Positions 1-7,011 are shown, counted from the first letter of the stretch. The stretch is 14,104 nt of DNA from Candidatus Nomurabacteria bacterium (GCA_943354075.1 CALRBL010000002.1:1-14104); one strand, 5' to 3'. Made by a program: numbers and translations. The notes: generated by a model from the sequence alone, not told the origin.

Positions 1-438
1 GTTCAAGGTGCGGAGAATAACGTTTGATCCCCCCTTCCCTATAAATGCTTCATATACCTTGGGGATGGTGGTGTTTGTGATGCGGACGGTCGCGAGGCTG
101 CTTGTAGAAGCTTTATGCACGTTCCCATTTGCTCTTTCGACGTACCAGATCGAATATCCTGAAGCAGTATCAACAAAGTCATATCCTGCAACGGGGGTGG
201 TGGTGAGTTGTCTTACTTTCGGCATAATTCCCCCACTTGAAGAGGTAGACGAAGCGTTGTTCTCTGATTCGGATGATGTGGGGACCGTGGTATTTTCTAC
301 CAGAGAACCTGTAACTTCGTTTTCATTAGACACATCTACTGCTTTAGTGTTGGTGAGATAGAAGTATCCACCGACAACCAATACGAGGATTGTTATGAAA
401 ATCGTGACGATGACTATAAGTAAAGTTTTTCGATTCAT
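1..438 (-). CDS. Single-pass membrane protein of unknown function, C-terminus cut by the window edge
   Basis: The frame starts with ATG at 438 and stays open for 146 codons to the window edge, so the 3' end is missing. A short basic N-terminus (MNRK) is followed by a strongly hydrophobic helix (about residues 5-28). A Ser/Thr/Asn-rich linker (about 33-70) comes next, then a more ordered part with W-Y-V-E-R-A-N-G (98-105) and N-T-T-I-P-K-V-Y-E-A-F (122-132). The layout is an N-anchored protein with an outside domain, possibly repeat or beta-propeller-like. I remember similar sequences as conserved hypotheticals of Parcubacteria, but that is memory, not a search. It follows the secretion cluster in the same direction after a 40-base gap. 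A TGCTAAACT extended -10-like box lies 15 bases before the ATG, so it may have its own promoter. No function is assigned. Confidence 0.8.
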   Translation of the reverse strand, partial: MNRKTLLIVIVTIFITILVLVVGGYFYLTNTKAVDVSNENEVTGSLVENTTVPTSSESENNASSTSSSGGIMPKVRQLTTTPVAGYDFVDTASGYSIWYVERANGNVHKASTSSLATVRITNTTIPKVYEAFIGKGGSNVILRTLN

Positions 439-478
439 TTGAGTACTGCTAGTTTAGCACAAAATCAATATAAGTTAT

Positions 479-1465
479 TTATTGAGGAACATAGATTCTA
501 CCGACATAGCCTTTTGTGCCTGGCTGGTCAAGATTGAGAGTTACTGTTCGCAAGCCTGATACATTATGTTTCCAATCCCAAACTTTGTATGTTCCATTTC
601 CTTCGTCGGAATATATAACAACGGCATGAAAAGGATCATCTCTCTCTGTACCATCTTGGTTTTTTAGGTAAAACCTATAATCAACCATTTCGCCAGGAAC
701 AGGTAGTCGAGCAGACCCTTTTGATGGATAATCACTTCTACCAAGGGCTCTATACTTATCACTTTGGTAGGCAGTAGAACCATATGCAACCCCCGCCTTG
801 GTAGCTAAATCTGCAGCTCCATCAGAACAATGATCACTCGTACTACAGCTTGTTCCTTTATTTATTTCCGCGAGTATTTTTTGATTGGCAGCCCCCACAC
901 CTGCGGTTGCAGGGTTTACTTGTGGTCCGTACTCGGCATCAAGTGCATCTTTTTCAGATTGCATTTTATTCCATTTATTAAGTGCCGCTGGGTAGGCAGT
1001 ATTATTTGGATCTTCAAGAGCCGCGTCATCCGCGTCAGTCCACTGCGCGTACACTTTGTTATACTTAGTCTTGATTTCACTCAATTCCACCCTCTCCAAA
1101 CTCAACTCCGTACTCACCAACCTCGGACTAATCGTATTCAAAAGTACCCACGAACCAAGAGCAATCAAAAGCCCTGTGAGTGCTGCAAAGATTCGTTCCC
1201 TTCCATCAGTCTTCTTACTCCATGCATCACTCGAAACATACTGTATACCCCCAATGATGATCATGAGTACTGCAAGACCAGTACAGAGTGCAATACCTAA
1301 CTTAAACATTCCATCGAGATATTTACCAAGAGTGTTGTCATCTATCTTGTTGATGTTTTGTACGTATCCGTCGATGGGGGCGAGGGAGTGATAGTCGACA
1401 GCTGAAGAGGGGGTAGGAAAAAATAGTGTTGAGAGTGCTATGAAAAGTAAAATTATTGAACGCAT
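479..1465 (-). CDS. T4SS-pilin-like membrane anchor fused to an NlpC/P60-like cysteine peptidase domain
   Basis: This 328-residue protein has a signal peptide (about 1-22), a short outside segment (LAPIDGYVQN) and two membrane helices (about 53-76 and 92-111) joined by a basic loop (SKKTDGRER). This is the layout of the T4SS pilin/TrbC-VirB2-like anchors of CPR bacteria. A charged, probably coiled-coil linker (about 122-200) leads to a C-terminal domain. There, H-C-S-D-G-A with K-A-G-V (212-225), P-G-E-M-V (257-261) and F-H-A-V-V-I-Y (279-285) follow the order of NlpC/P60 motifs (D-C-S-G, P-G-D-L-V, H-V-G-I-Y). Cys213 and His280 would be the catalytic pair, with Asp297 or His300 as a possible third residue. 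The domain should face outward and cut peptide cross-links of the wall. It begins 10 bases after the paralogue upstream. The anchor is certain; the peptidase call rests on motif order only. Confidence 0.75.
   Translation of the reverse strand: MRSIILLFIALSTLFFPTPSSAVDYHSLAPIDGYVQNINKIDDNTLGKYLDGMFKLGIALCTGLAVLMIIIGGIQYVSSDAWSKKTDGRERIFAALTGLLIALGSWVLLNTISPRLVSTELSLERVELSEIKTKYNKVYAQWTDADDAALEDPNNTAYPAALNKWNKMQSEKDALDAEYGPQVNPATAGVGAANQKILAEINKGTSCSTSDHCSDGAADLATKAGVAYGSTAYQSDKYRALGRSDYPSKGSARLPVPGEMVDYRFYLKNQDGTERDDPFHAVVIYSDEGNGTYKVWDWKHNVSGLRTVTLNLDQPGTKGYVGRIYVPQ
1097..1386. repeat. Near-identical direct repeat encoding the membrane anchor, copy 1
   Basis: About 290 bases match 2082-2371 without gaps. 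I count about 13 differences by eye, mostly silent. It encodes the region from L-A-P-I-D-G to L-S-L of the anchor. Identity is lost sharply on both sides, where the signal peptide and catalytic domains differ. Confidence 0.9.
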
Positions 1466-1475
1466 TTTATTTTAA

Positions 1476-2444
1476 TTAAATTGGTTTTATTAGTGGGTTG
1501 GGGTCAACCCCTGCTCCACTATCCACGCTACTATTATTACCAGTGTTGGTTGGGGTTGGGCTGCTTGGAAGTACGAAGAAAGATTCTTTTTTTTCTTTTG
1601 AAAGATTAGTGAAATCTCCTCCTCGGTAGTAGTCAATGACGACATTGTCATAGGTATTTCCAACCTGACCTTTGTTATAAAAATCTATTACCGGCTCTCT
1701 TCCTCCCGATGCTGTTCTGTTAACCACCGCACTTCCTCTGTCGGCAGCAATATAATATCGAGGGCCATTAGGAGTGTTTATGGTTATTCTACTTCCGTAA
1801 GGAATAAGAGCTGGGTCTACAGCGGCAACACCGACAGTAGTTGCACTGGCAGCTCGAAGTCTCACTCCTGTGCTGCTTCTAAGTGCATCAGTATCGGGAT
1901 CACTATAGCGTTCCCCTGCGTAATAATAAGTGCTTCGTACTCGCATACTTCCATCCTCGTTGTATGTTGGAGTAAAGTTAGGGTCTCTTGGACCGATTGT
2001 TCCGGGTGTCGAATCAAGATTAACGCGATCTTCTGCGTATCGTGGTCCAATCGTACTTATCTCCTCAATCTTTACATCCTGCAAACTCAACTCCGTACTC
2101 ACCAACCTCGGACTAATCGTATTCAAAAGTACCCACGAACCAAGAGCAATCAAAAGCCCTGTGAGTGCTGCAAAGATTCTCTCTCTTCCATCAGTCTTCT
2201 TACTCCATGCATCACTCGAAACATACTGTATACCTCCAATGATGATCATGAGCACTGCAAGACCAGTACACAGTGCAATACCTAACTTAAACATTCCATC
2301 GAGATATTCACCAAGAGTATTATCATCGATCTTGCTGATGTTCTGTACGTAACCGTCGATGGGGGCGAGGGCGGTGTACCCAGTATCTGCGAGAGCGATG
2401 TTTACGAAAAGAAGAAATGTAAGGCAGAGAAATGCTTTTTTCAT
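1476..2444 (-). CDS. T4SS-pilin-like membrane anchor fused to a 3D (MltA-like) lytic transglycosylase domain
   Basis: This 322-residue paralogue of the next gene downstream has a signal peptide (1-19, ending A-L-A), two membrane helices (about 52-75 and 91-110) around the same basic loop, a linker, and a different C-terminal enzyme. Residues about 193-272 fit the 3D domain, a double-psi beta barrel found at the C-terminus of MltA-type lytic transglycosylases. The three name-giving aspartates are visible in G-V-A-A-V-D-P (D210), Y-I-A-A-D-R-G (D235) and V-I-D-F-Y (D254). The pattern V-D-P-x-x-I-P-x-G-S is typical of the fold. A Pro/Ser/Thr/Asn-rich tail (about 293-322) follows. It likely cleaves glycan strands outside the membrane, a role like VirB1 in classical systems. 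Its start lies 6 bases after the stop of the Ig-like gene. Domain call by motif, quite sure. Confidence 0.85.
   Translation of the reverse strand: MKKAFLCLTFLLFVNIALADTGYTALAPIDGYVQNISKIDDNTLGEYLDGMFKLGIALCTGLAVLMIIIGGIQYVSSDAWSKKTDGRERIFAALTGLLIALGSWVLLNTISPRLVSTELSLQDVKIEEISTIGPRYAEDRVNLDSTPGTIGPRDPNFTPTYNEDGSMRVRSTYYYAGERYSDPDTDALRSSTGVRLRAASATTVGVAAVDPALIPYGSRITINTPNGPRYYIAADRGSAVVNRTASGGREPVIDFYNKGQVGNTYDNVVIDYYRGGDFTNLSKEKKESFFVLPSSPTPTNTGNNSSVDSGAGVDPNPLIKPI
2082..2371. repeat. Near-identical direct repeat encoding the membrane anchor, copy 2
   Basis: This is the partner of 1097-1386, offset by 985 bases with no indels. The first 90 or so bases (2082 onward, the second helix and its flank) are identical between copies. 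Differences cluster toward the part encoding the N-terminal side of the anchor. Confidence 0.9.
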
Positions 2445-2450
2445 TTTATA

Positions 2451-3458
2451 TTAAAAGTTTATTGACAAGGTGTTTCTCATCATTTGTAGAAGGTGTGTTG
2501 AGTTGCTCACCGATACTCCGATGATCGCAGTTCCCTGTTGTCCGGTGGTATTACGAAGTGTGGCAAAGCTCTGAGTTTTCGGTACAGGAATATTTGATCC
2601 ATTGATCGACCATATATATGAAAACACTCCGTCTGCCAAAGACGGTGCACTTCCAGAGAAAGGAATGGCTGTAACAGTCACTTCTTTTTCTTTCAAAGAA
2701 AATCCTGTTCCAGAAAGTTCTTTATTGAAAAGATTTCCGTAGAGAGGATTCTTTTCGTAGAGAAGTACTTCGGGGTTTTGAGGAGAAAGAAGAATGGTTC
2801 CTCTTCCTTTTGTGCCTCCAACCGAGGAGACTTCCACTTCGACGATAGTATCATTTCCGAGAATTGATCCTGTGTATGAAAGTGATGATTTTCCGTATCC
2901 TGATTTGCTTCCCTGCACGGTACCATCGATTATCCATTTATAGGTAAGGGCGTTCGGACTCAACTTGGTGCCGTTTAAAATAAGATTAGGAACAGCAACT
3001 AAAGTGATAGTTCCTTCACGTGTATATACTCCCTTCCCTTTGTAAAACGGAGGAACATATCCGTCAGATTCATAGATGATAGAAACTTCTTGAGGAGAAA
3101 TTTTGAAGGACTTACTGATAGAAGGTCCGTTTGTGGGAATGATCGTTGCTACTACATTTTTTGTTTCCCCATTTTTTCCTGCGATAACTTTGAGCTGTGT
3201 TGAACCTATTCCTCCTTGTACGCGAGTGCCGTTCACAGACCAAGAAATAGTAGCAGCATTGAGATCTGTTCCATATGCAGTAAGAGAGATGGTGACTTCT
3301 TGTCCGGGTGTGGGATTTTCTGCGCTCACAGTCGAGCTAATTTGTTGAGTAATAACACCTGTGCCAAGTGGATCAAAAGTTTGCGCCGAAGCTACTGATG
3401 CCGTCGCAATAAGGAGGAGTGCTAGAAATTTTACAAAGTATTTCGCAGGGTATTTCAT
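2451..3458 (-). CDS. Secreted protein with three Ig-like repeats in the secretion cluster
   Basis: This 335-residue protein starts with a clear signal peptide: basic start, hydrophobic core 10-20, likely cut after S-A at 25. The rest is rich in Ser, Thr, Gly and Val with a beta-strand pattern. Three units carry the same core, W-S-V-N-G (73-77), W-I-I-D-G (175-179) and W-S-I-N-G (283-287), spaced 102 and 108 residues apart. Each is followed by a V-x-V-x-V-S-like strand, as in bacterial Ig or PKD-like domains. There is no LPXTG motif or C-terminal membrane helix, so it is released or held by partners. It sits between the three-helix membrane protein and the two wall hydrolases. A surface role such as adhesin or pilus/channel scaffold is only an inference. 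Its start lies 16 bases beyond the upstream gene's stop. Confidence 0.8.
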   Translation of the reverse strand: MKYPAKYFVKFLALLLIATASVASAQTFDPLGTGVITQQISSTVSAENPTPGQEVTISLTAYGTDLNAATISWSVNGTRVQGGIGSTQLKVIAGKNGETKNVVATIIPTNGPSISKSFKISPQEVSIIYESDGYVPPFYKGKGVYTREGTITLVAVPNLILNGTKLSPNALTYKWIIDGTVQGSKSGYGKSSLSYTGSILGNDTIVEVEVSSVGGTKGRGTILLSPQNPEVLLYEKNPLYGNLFNKELSGTGFSLKEKEVTVTAIPFSGSAPSLADGVFSYIWSINGSNIPVPKTQSFATLRNTTGQQGTAIIGVSVSNSTHLLQMMRNTLSINF

Positions 3459-3465
3459 TTGTTGA

Positions 3466-3471
3466 ATTATA
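3466..3471 (-). promoter_or_regulatory. Possible -10 box (TATAAT) close to the start of the Ig-like gene
   Basis: A perfect TATAAT reads on the minus strand, seven bases before the ATG at 3458. It lacks the TGn extension seen at the other four sites and sits inside an operon, so it may be chance in AT-rich sequence. Confidence 0.35.
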
Positions 3472-3474
3472 TAC

Positions 3475-4074
3475 TTACATAGCTTTCTCGTATAGGTCTT
3501 CGTCGTCTTCTACAACATTGCTTTCATTATCGAGATCGCCAGAAGCTTCAATAATATTATCTTTCTCTATTTCATCTTCCTCCGCTTCTTTCTGGAGTTG
3601 TAGTCGTTCGCGCATTTCGTATATACGAGATAGGCGTTGATTTTGAGATTGTACAGCCTCGATCTTTCTTTCTTTTTGCTTAGCCTCACCCTGCACTCGA
3701 GCTTTTTCTGTTCGTTTATTAGCTAGATGCCAGAAATAAAGTGCATCCCCTGTCCAAAACGGTGCCGCATCAAGGATGGGCACTTCTTCAGCTGCAAAAG
3801 AGATTATCAATATAGCGATGATACGGAGGCGTGTATCGGGATCACTAAGTTCACCTCGTAAAAAAAGATAACCTGCCAAGCTCAAGCCGACAATCACATC
3901 AATAACCCTATTTACAGCAATTCCTATGGCAAAAAGATCCAAGATGATCTGGGCAATATCGACAAAAGCAAGCCCTAATGTAACCATTATCCACTCCCCA
4001 CCATTTGTCTTGCTTGGAGTGGTCGTCTTTATCTTTGAATTGAGAGTTTTGAGAGCTCTTGTATCAATAGCCAT
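3475..4074 (-). CDS. Integral membrane protein with charged coiled-coil tail, unknown function
   Basis: This 199-residue protein has a soluble Ser/Thr/Lys-rich start (1-26) and two hydrophobic helices (about 28-52 and 56-73). A third helix (about 84-102) follows, then a short aromatic stretch (P-F-W-T-G-D-A-L-Y-F-W). The remainder is highly charged: Lys/Arg/Gln-rich coiled coil (about 118-165), then an acidic tail rich in Asp and Glu (166-196). No cleavable signal peptide is visible. It follows virB4 by 28 bases and precedes the Ig-like gene. The position suggests an inner-membrane channel or scaffold subunit whose tail could bind the ATPase. That is inference; I do not recognise the family. 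The start is supported by an extended -10 box six bases upstream. Confidence 0.8.
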   Translation of the reverse strand: MAIDTRALKTLNSKIKTTTPSKTNGGEWIMVTLGLAFVDIAQIILDLFAIGIAVNRVIDVIVGLSLAGYLFLRGELSDPDTRLRIIAILIISFAAEEVPILDAAPFWTGDALYFWHLANKRTEKARVQGEAKQKERKIEAVQSQNQRLSRIYEMRERLQLQKEAEEDEIEKDNIIEASGDLDNESNVVEDDEDLYEKAM

Positions 4075-4080
4075 AATATA

Positions 4081-4089
4081 ACTATATCA
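4081..4089 (-). promoter_or_regulatory. Extended -10 box for a leaderless start (TGATATAGT)
   Basis: TGATATAGT reads on the minus strand and ends six bases before the ATG at 4074. The same TGnTATAnT spacing occurs before three other genes in the window. Transcription would begin at or next to the A of the start codon. Confidence 0.55.
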
Positions 4090-4102
4090 CTCTATTTAGA
4101 GT

Positions 4103-5920
4103 TTATGGTCTCTTTAAATCTTCGTTAAGTTCTGCTTTTGCCTTCTTCATAGCGAGAATTTGTCGAGGATCTGAGGTGATAATCTGGTCTTCAGCGTAAG
4201 AAGCGGTGATTTTGATGGCTACGTGCTTGAGTCCAGCAAAGAAGATTCCCTCCCCCACGTTTGATTCAAGGAGAAGATACTTCTCTTCATCCGTAAGATT
4301 AAAGGTTTTTTGGACGACATCGATCGAAGAAGCAGACTGTTTGAGGAGGATTTGGATCGAAGAGTTGGTGATAATAGGCAATCCGTAAGGAGATTTGAGG
4401 AAGTCTTCGACGTCTTGAGTGATGGTCGAGAGTCCGAGGTAGTATTTTCGTCCACGTTTCGCCAAAGAAAGTAGGAATGAAGCCGTATCTTCAGATTTCA
4501 TCATCCACCACGCCTCGTCGATCACAAGAAGGCGCTTTTTCAACTCTTTTCGAATTGCATTCCATATAAAGTGTGTGACGATGTACATCGCCACAGGTTT
4601 GAGCTCGTCTTCCATGTCTCGTACCGAGAAAACAACGAACTTCTTGTTGATATCGACGTTCGTAGGCTGGTTGATGAAGCCTGACCATGTTCCTTTGGTG
4701 TATTTTGAGAGCTTTTGTACCAAGGATTCTGCCCCTTCCATTCCCGAAAGCACCATTTCGAAGTCAGAAAGAAGAGGAGGTTCGATTTCGGTGAACTTGG
4801 AATCAGGGGTAATGTCCTTCAAGGCGTATGTTTCGGTGATCGCGCGATCAACAATCGCATCTTCTTCAGGTGTAAGACCTCCGAGCATGATACGGAAGAG
4901 TCCGATCAAGTTGACGGTGTTTGATCGAAGAACATCTGCTTCTGATTCATCGGGTCGAGGATGTGGAAGATCGAAAGGATTGATGTGGTGTTCGGAAGAA
5001 AGTGAAATATTAAAATATCTTCCACCGGTAGTTTCTGCCATGTATTCATATTCCCTTTCAGGGTCGATGACAATAACATCTGCTTCAAACATTAATGTAC
5101 GAAGGATCTCAAGTTTGGTTGAATATGATTTTCCAGATCCGGCTTTTGCAAAAGTTACCGAGTTGTAGTTTTCCAAACCGAAACGATCGAAAAGAACGAG
5201 TGAAGAATTGTGACGATTGATACCATAAAGAATTCCCTTGTCGGTAGTGAGGTCGAATGAGGTGAATGGGAAGAGACTTGAGAGAGGTGAAGAATTAAGT
5301 TTGGAATGTACTTCAAGAAGATCAGATGAAAGAGGAAGTGTGCTCTTGAATCCTTGTTCTTGTTGGAAGAGTGCGGGCTTCAAGTACACTAAACTTGATT
5401 CGAGTATTGATTTGATTTCAGACTCTGCTTTGTCGAGTTCATTAGTAGTATCCCCATAAAGCGTTATATAGAGCCCTACATTGAAGATTCTTTCTTGTGC
5501 CTGTTGCAAATCATCACGAAGTTTTTCGAGGTTTTGATATGCAGCATCAAGTTTTGGATCACGAACAAAACCTTTACTCTCTCTGTCGTGGATTTGACTT
5601 TGAATCTCTGCTACTTTCTTTTCAAACTGTCGTAGCATACGAGCAGTTTCGATCGGATGTACGAAAATTGAAATATCAAATACTTTATCGAGATTGATGA
5701 TAGGTGAAAACCAATTTTCACTAAGATAGTGTGGATAGGAAATAACAAAGAATGATCTGCAAACTTTGTTTCCGAGACTCAGTTCTTTTGGTGTGATCTT
5801 GAGGGCAGAGGGTGCAAGTTTATCTTTGAGATCCAACTCTTCCGACATAAACATCGCGTCTGGAATAAGAGAGGTGTTTCCTTCTTCTTTTTCTTTTTTA
5901 ATAAAATCAAATATTCCCAT
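4103..5920 (-). CDS. virB4: VirB4-family secretion ATPase (core part of a split VirB4)
   Basis: This 605-residue P-loop ATPase powers type IV secretion at the inner face of the membrane. Walker A is A-K-A-G-S-G-K-S (258-265) and Walker B is L-L-V-I-D-E-A-W-W (464-472), followed by the VirB4/TraC-type sensor stretch S-T-I-T-Q-D-V-E-D-F-L (498-508). I-D-P-E-R-E-Y (285-291) and F-N-I (303-305) are also typical of VirB4/TrbE/TraE ATPases. Residues about 20-210 match the middle of full-length VirB4, ending with Q-Q-E-Q-G-F-K-S-T-L-P-L. The usual first 200 or so residues are absent and instead are encoded by the gene 6 bases upstream. Together the two make 820 residues, a normal VirB4 length. No zinc or relaxase domain is present. 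No separate promoter or Shine-Dalgarno is evident, so it is probably co-transcribed with the upstream gene. Confidence 0.93.
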   Translation of the reverse strand: MGIFDFIKKEKEEGNTSLIPDAMFMSEELDLKDKLAPSALKITPKELSLGNKVCRSFFVISYPHYLSENWFSPIINLDKVFDISIFVHPIETARMLRQFEKKVAEIQSQIHDRESKGFVRDPKLDAAYQNLEKLRDDLQQAQERIFNVGLYITLYGDTTNELDKAESEIKSILESSLVYLKPALFQQEQGFKSTLPLSSDLLEVHSKLNSSPLSSLFPFTSFDLTTDKGILYGINRHNSSLVLFDRFGLENYNSVTFAKAGSGKSYSTKLEILRTLMFEADVIVIDPEREYEYMAETTGGRYFNISLSSEHHINPFDLPHPRPDESEADVLRSNTVNLIGLFRIMLGGLTPEEDAIVDRAITETYALKDITPDSKFTEIEPPLLSDFEMVLSGMEGAESLVQKLSKYTKGTWSGFINQPTNVDINKKFVVFSVRDMEDELKPVAMYIVTHFIWNAIRKELKKRLLVIDEAWWMMKSEDTASFLLSLAKRGRKYYLGLSTITQDVEDFLKSPYGLPIITNSSIQILLKQSASSIDVVQKTFNLTDEEKYLLLESNVGEGIFFAGLKHVAIKITASYAEDQIITSDPRQILAMKKAKAELNEDLKRP

Positions 5921-5926
5921 AGTTTT

Positions 5927-6574
5927 TTATGATGTATGTACTGCTTTATCTATCTCTCCCGGATTGAATGACTTATAAAACAATTCTACCAGTTCTTCGG
6001 TTCCAAGTTCTACTACTCTGATACCACACCTCGTCAATCCTTCCTCGACAACGGCTACGCGTTGTTCGAGTTGCCCACGATTCTCTTCGAAGCTGTGTTC
6101 TTTGTTCAATTTTGTTTCTTCGTCACTTTTCTTTGAAAATACGCCGAGAATGCTTTGTTTCTGTCCTGATGCGATGGTTGCTGCATAAGGAACGATGATA
6201 AAGAAGCTTTTGGTCATAATATTAGTGTTTTCAGTCAGTGCTTTGATGAATTCTATATATTGTCTCACCTGAAGCTTCATAAGATCATTCTCCTGATCCT
6301 TTTCTCGTCCTTCAAGAAGCTTTAAATATGGCTTAATATCGAGTCTTCTTGATTGTATGCAAATTTGAACCGAGAAATTGAGGGAATTTAAGAAATTCTG
6401 GAATTGGAGGATGATCGAGGTCTGTTCATCAGAAGATTTAAGTGCAAAGTTGAGAGAAGAGGCCATAACAATGGCTCGATATGAATTGTCTTTCAATATA
6501 AGGATACCATCACGGATTTCCTTGATAGGTACAAAGTCCTGGCTCGCTTGTGTTTTGGTAGAACCTGCAGTCAT
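5927..6574 (-). CDS. TraC-like protein equal to the N-terminal domain of VirB4
   Basis: This 215-residue soluble protein has no Walker motifs. F-V-P-I-K-E-I-R-D-G-I-L-I-L-K (14-28) and the following part (V-M-A-S-S-L-N-F-A-L-K-S) resemble the start of VirB4/TraC ATPases of the PrgI-VirB4 type. The end, E-L-F-Y-K-S-F-N-P (199-207), resembles the point where that domain passes into the middle of VirB4. It lies between prgI and the ATPase core, 6 bases before the latter. I infer that it associates with the core to rebuild a complete VirB4 and contacts PrgI at the membrane. The ATG at 6574 is fixed by an extended -10 box exactly six bases upstream. The family match is from memory of VirB4 sequences. 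Confidence 0.8.
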   Translation of the reverse strand: MTAGSTKTQASQDFVPIKEIRDGILILKDNSYRAIVMASSLNFALKSSDEQTSIILQFQNFLNSLNFSVQICIQSRRLDIKPYLKLLEGREKDQENDLMKLQVRQYIEFIKALTENTNIMTKSFFIIVPYAATIASGQKQSILGVFSKKSDEETKLNKEHSFEENRGQLEQRVAVVEEGLTRCGIRVVELGTEELVELFYKSFNPGEIDKAVHTS

Positions 6575-6580
6575 GCAGTT

Positions 6581-6589
6581 AGTATATCA
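6581..6589 (-). promoter_or_regulatory. Extended -10 box for a leaderless start (TGATATACT)
   Basis: TGATATACT reads on the minus strand and ends six bases before the ATG at 6574. It lies in the short gap after the prgI stop codon and may give an extra, internal start of transcription for the VirB4 pair. Confidence 0.6.
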
Positions 6590-6594
6590 TTAAA

Positions 6595-6996
6595 TTATAT
6601 TTTGAGATCCAAATCTCGTGCAATTGTGTTCAATTTATTTTCCGAAAGATCTGGTTTTGAGGTGGTTACGCGTTCATTGTAGGAAAAATCAACTTCTTTT
6701 GTTTGGAGAGGTTTCTTTTCTTTCTTCCATATATAAAGTTTGCTGCCAATTGCAAATGTGAGGGCTGATTGCACAATTTCGATGAAGGGCTTGTTGTTTG
6801 GCCGGTAGAAAGCAAGAAGTCCTGCAAAACTGAGGACGGGCGCAATAACAATAACAGCGATAAGAAAAGATGGAATGTAACGATAAAGAATGAAAGAGAG
6901 TCCACATCCTCCAGCAACATAGGTAAATTCCTTGAAGGATAGTGGTCCGAAGATCTTGTCTTCCATTTCGATGAACTGGGGGACTTGGAATTTCAT
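6595..6996 (-). CDS. PrgI-family membrane protein (VirB3-like secretion subunit)
   Basis: This 133-residue protein begins F-Q-V-P-Q-F-I-E-M-E-D-K-I-F-G-P-L-S-F-K (3-22), the typical PrgI signature, in which a short soluble start with F-x-V-P and a G-P-L-[ST]-F-K-[EQ] segment leads into the membrane. Two hydrophobic helices follow (about 25-40 and 43-64), then Y-R-P-N-N-K-P-F (64-71). A third weakly hydrophobic stretch and a basic Y-I-W-K-K motif (88-92) precede a charged tail. PrgI proteins sit beside or are fused to VirB4 in PrgI-type systems and take the place of VirB3. Here prgI is the first gene of the operon, directly upstream of the split VirB4. It has its own promoter right after a terminator, so it opens the transcription unit. 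Its length is usual for the family. Confidence 0.9.
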   Translation of the reverse strand: MKFQVPQFIEMEDKIFGPLSFKEFTYVAGGCGLSFILYRYIPSFLIAVIVIAPVLSFAGLLAFYRPNNKPFIEIVQSALTFAIGSKLYIWKKEKKPLQTKEVDFSYNERVTTSKPDLSENKLNTIARDLDLKI

Positions 6997-7002
6997 ATAA
7001 GT

Positions 7003-7011
7003 AGTATAGCA
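7003..7011 (-). promoter_or_regulatory. Extended -10 box of the secretion operon, leaderless start (TGCTATACT)
   Basis: TGCTATACT reads on the minus strand and ends six bases before the ATG of prgI at 6996. It follows immediately on the T-run of the terminator at 7012-7130, so the operon starts afresh here. No good -35 box is seen, as expected with a TGn extension. Confidence 0.65.

Noticed and set aside
8..361. Plus-strand frame near the left edge
   Set aside because: The opposite strand has a frame open to the window edge, starting with a clear membrane helix and with protein-like composition. The plus frame is its shadow.
439..478. Short TGCTA-GTT-TAGCA hairpin between the last two minus-strand genes as a terminator
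   Set aside because: The stem is only 5 bp without a T-run. It overlaps a likely -10 box and is more simply part of a promoter region.
830..2352. Similar plus-strand frames over both anchor repeats
   Set aside because: They look alike only because they lie antisense to the duplicated anchor segment. Their similarity is a by-product of the repeat.
1097..2371. Repeat pair as an insertion sequence or CRISPR-like element
   Set aside because: There are only two copies, both coding for the same membrane module in frame, with no terminal inverted repeats, transposase or short regular spacing.
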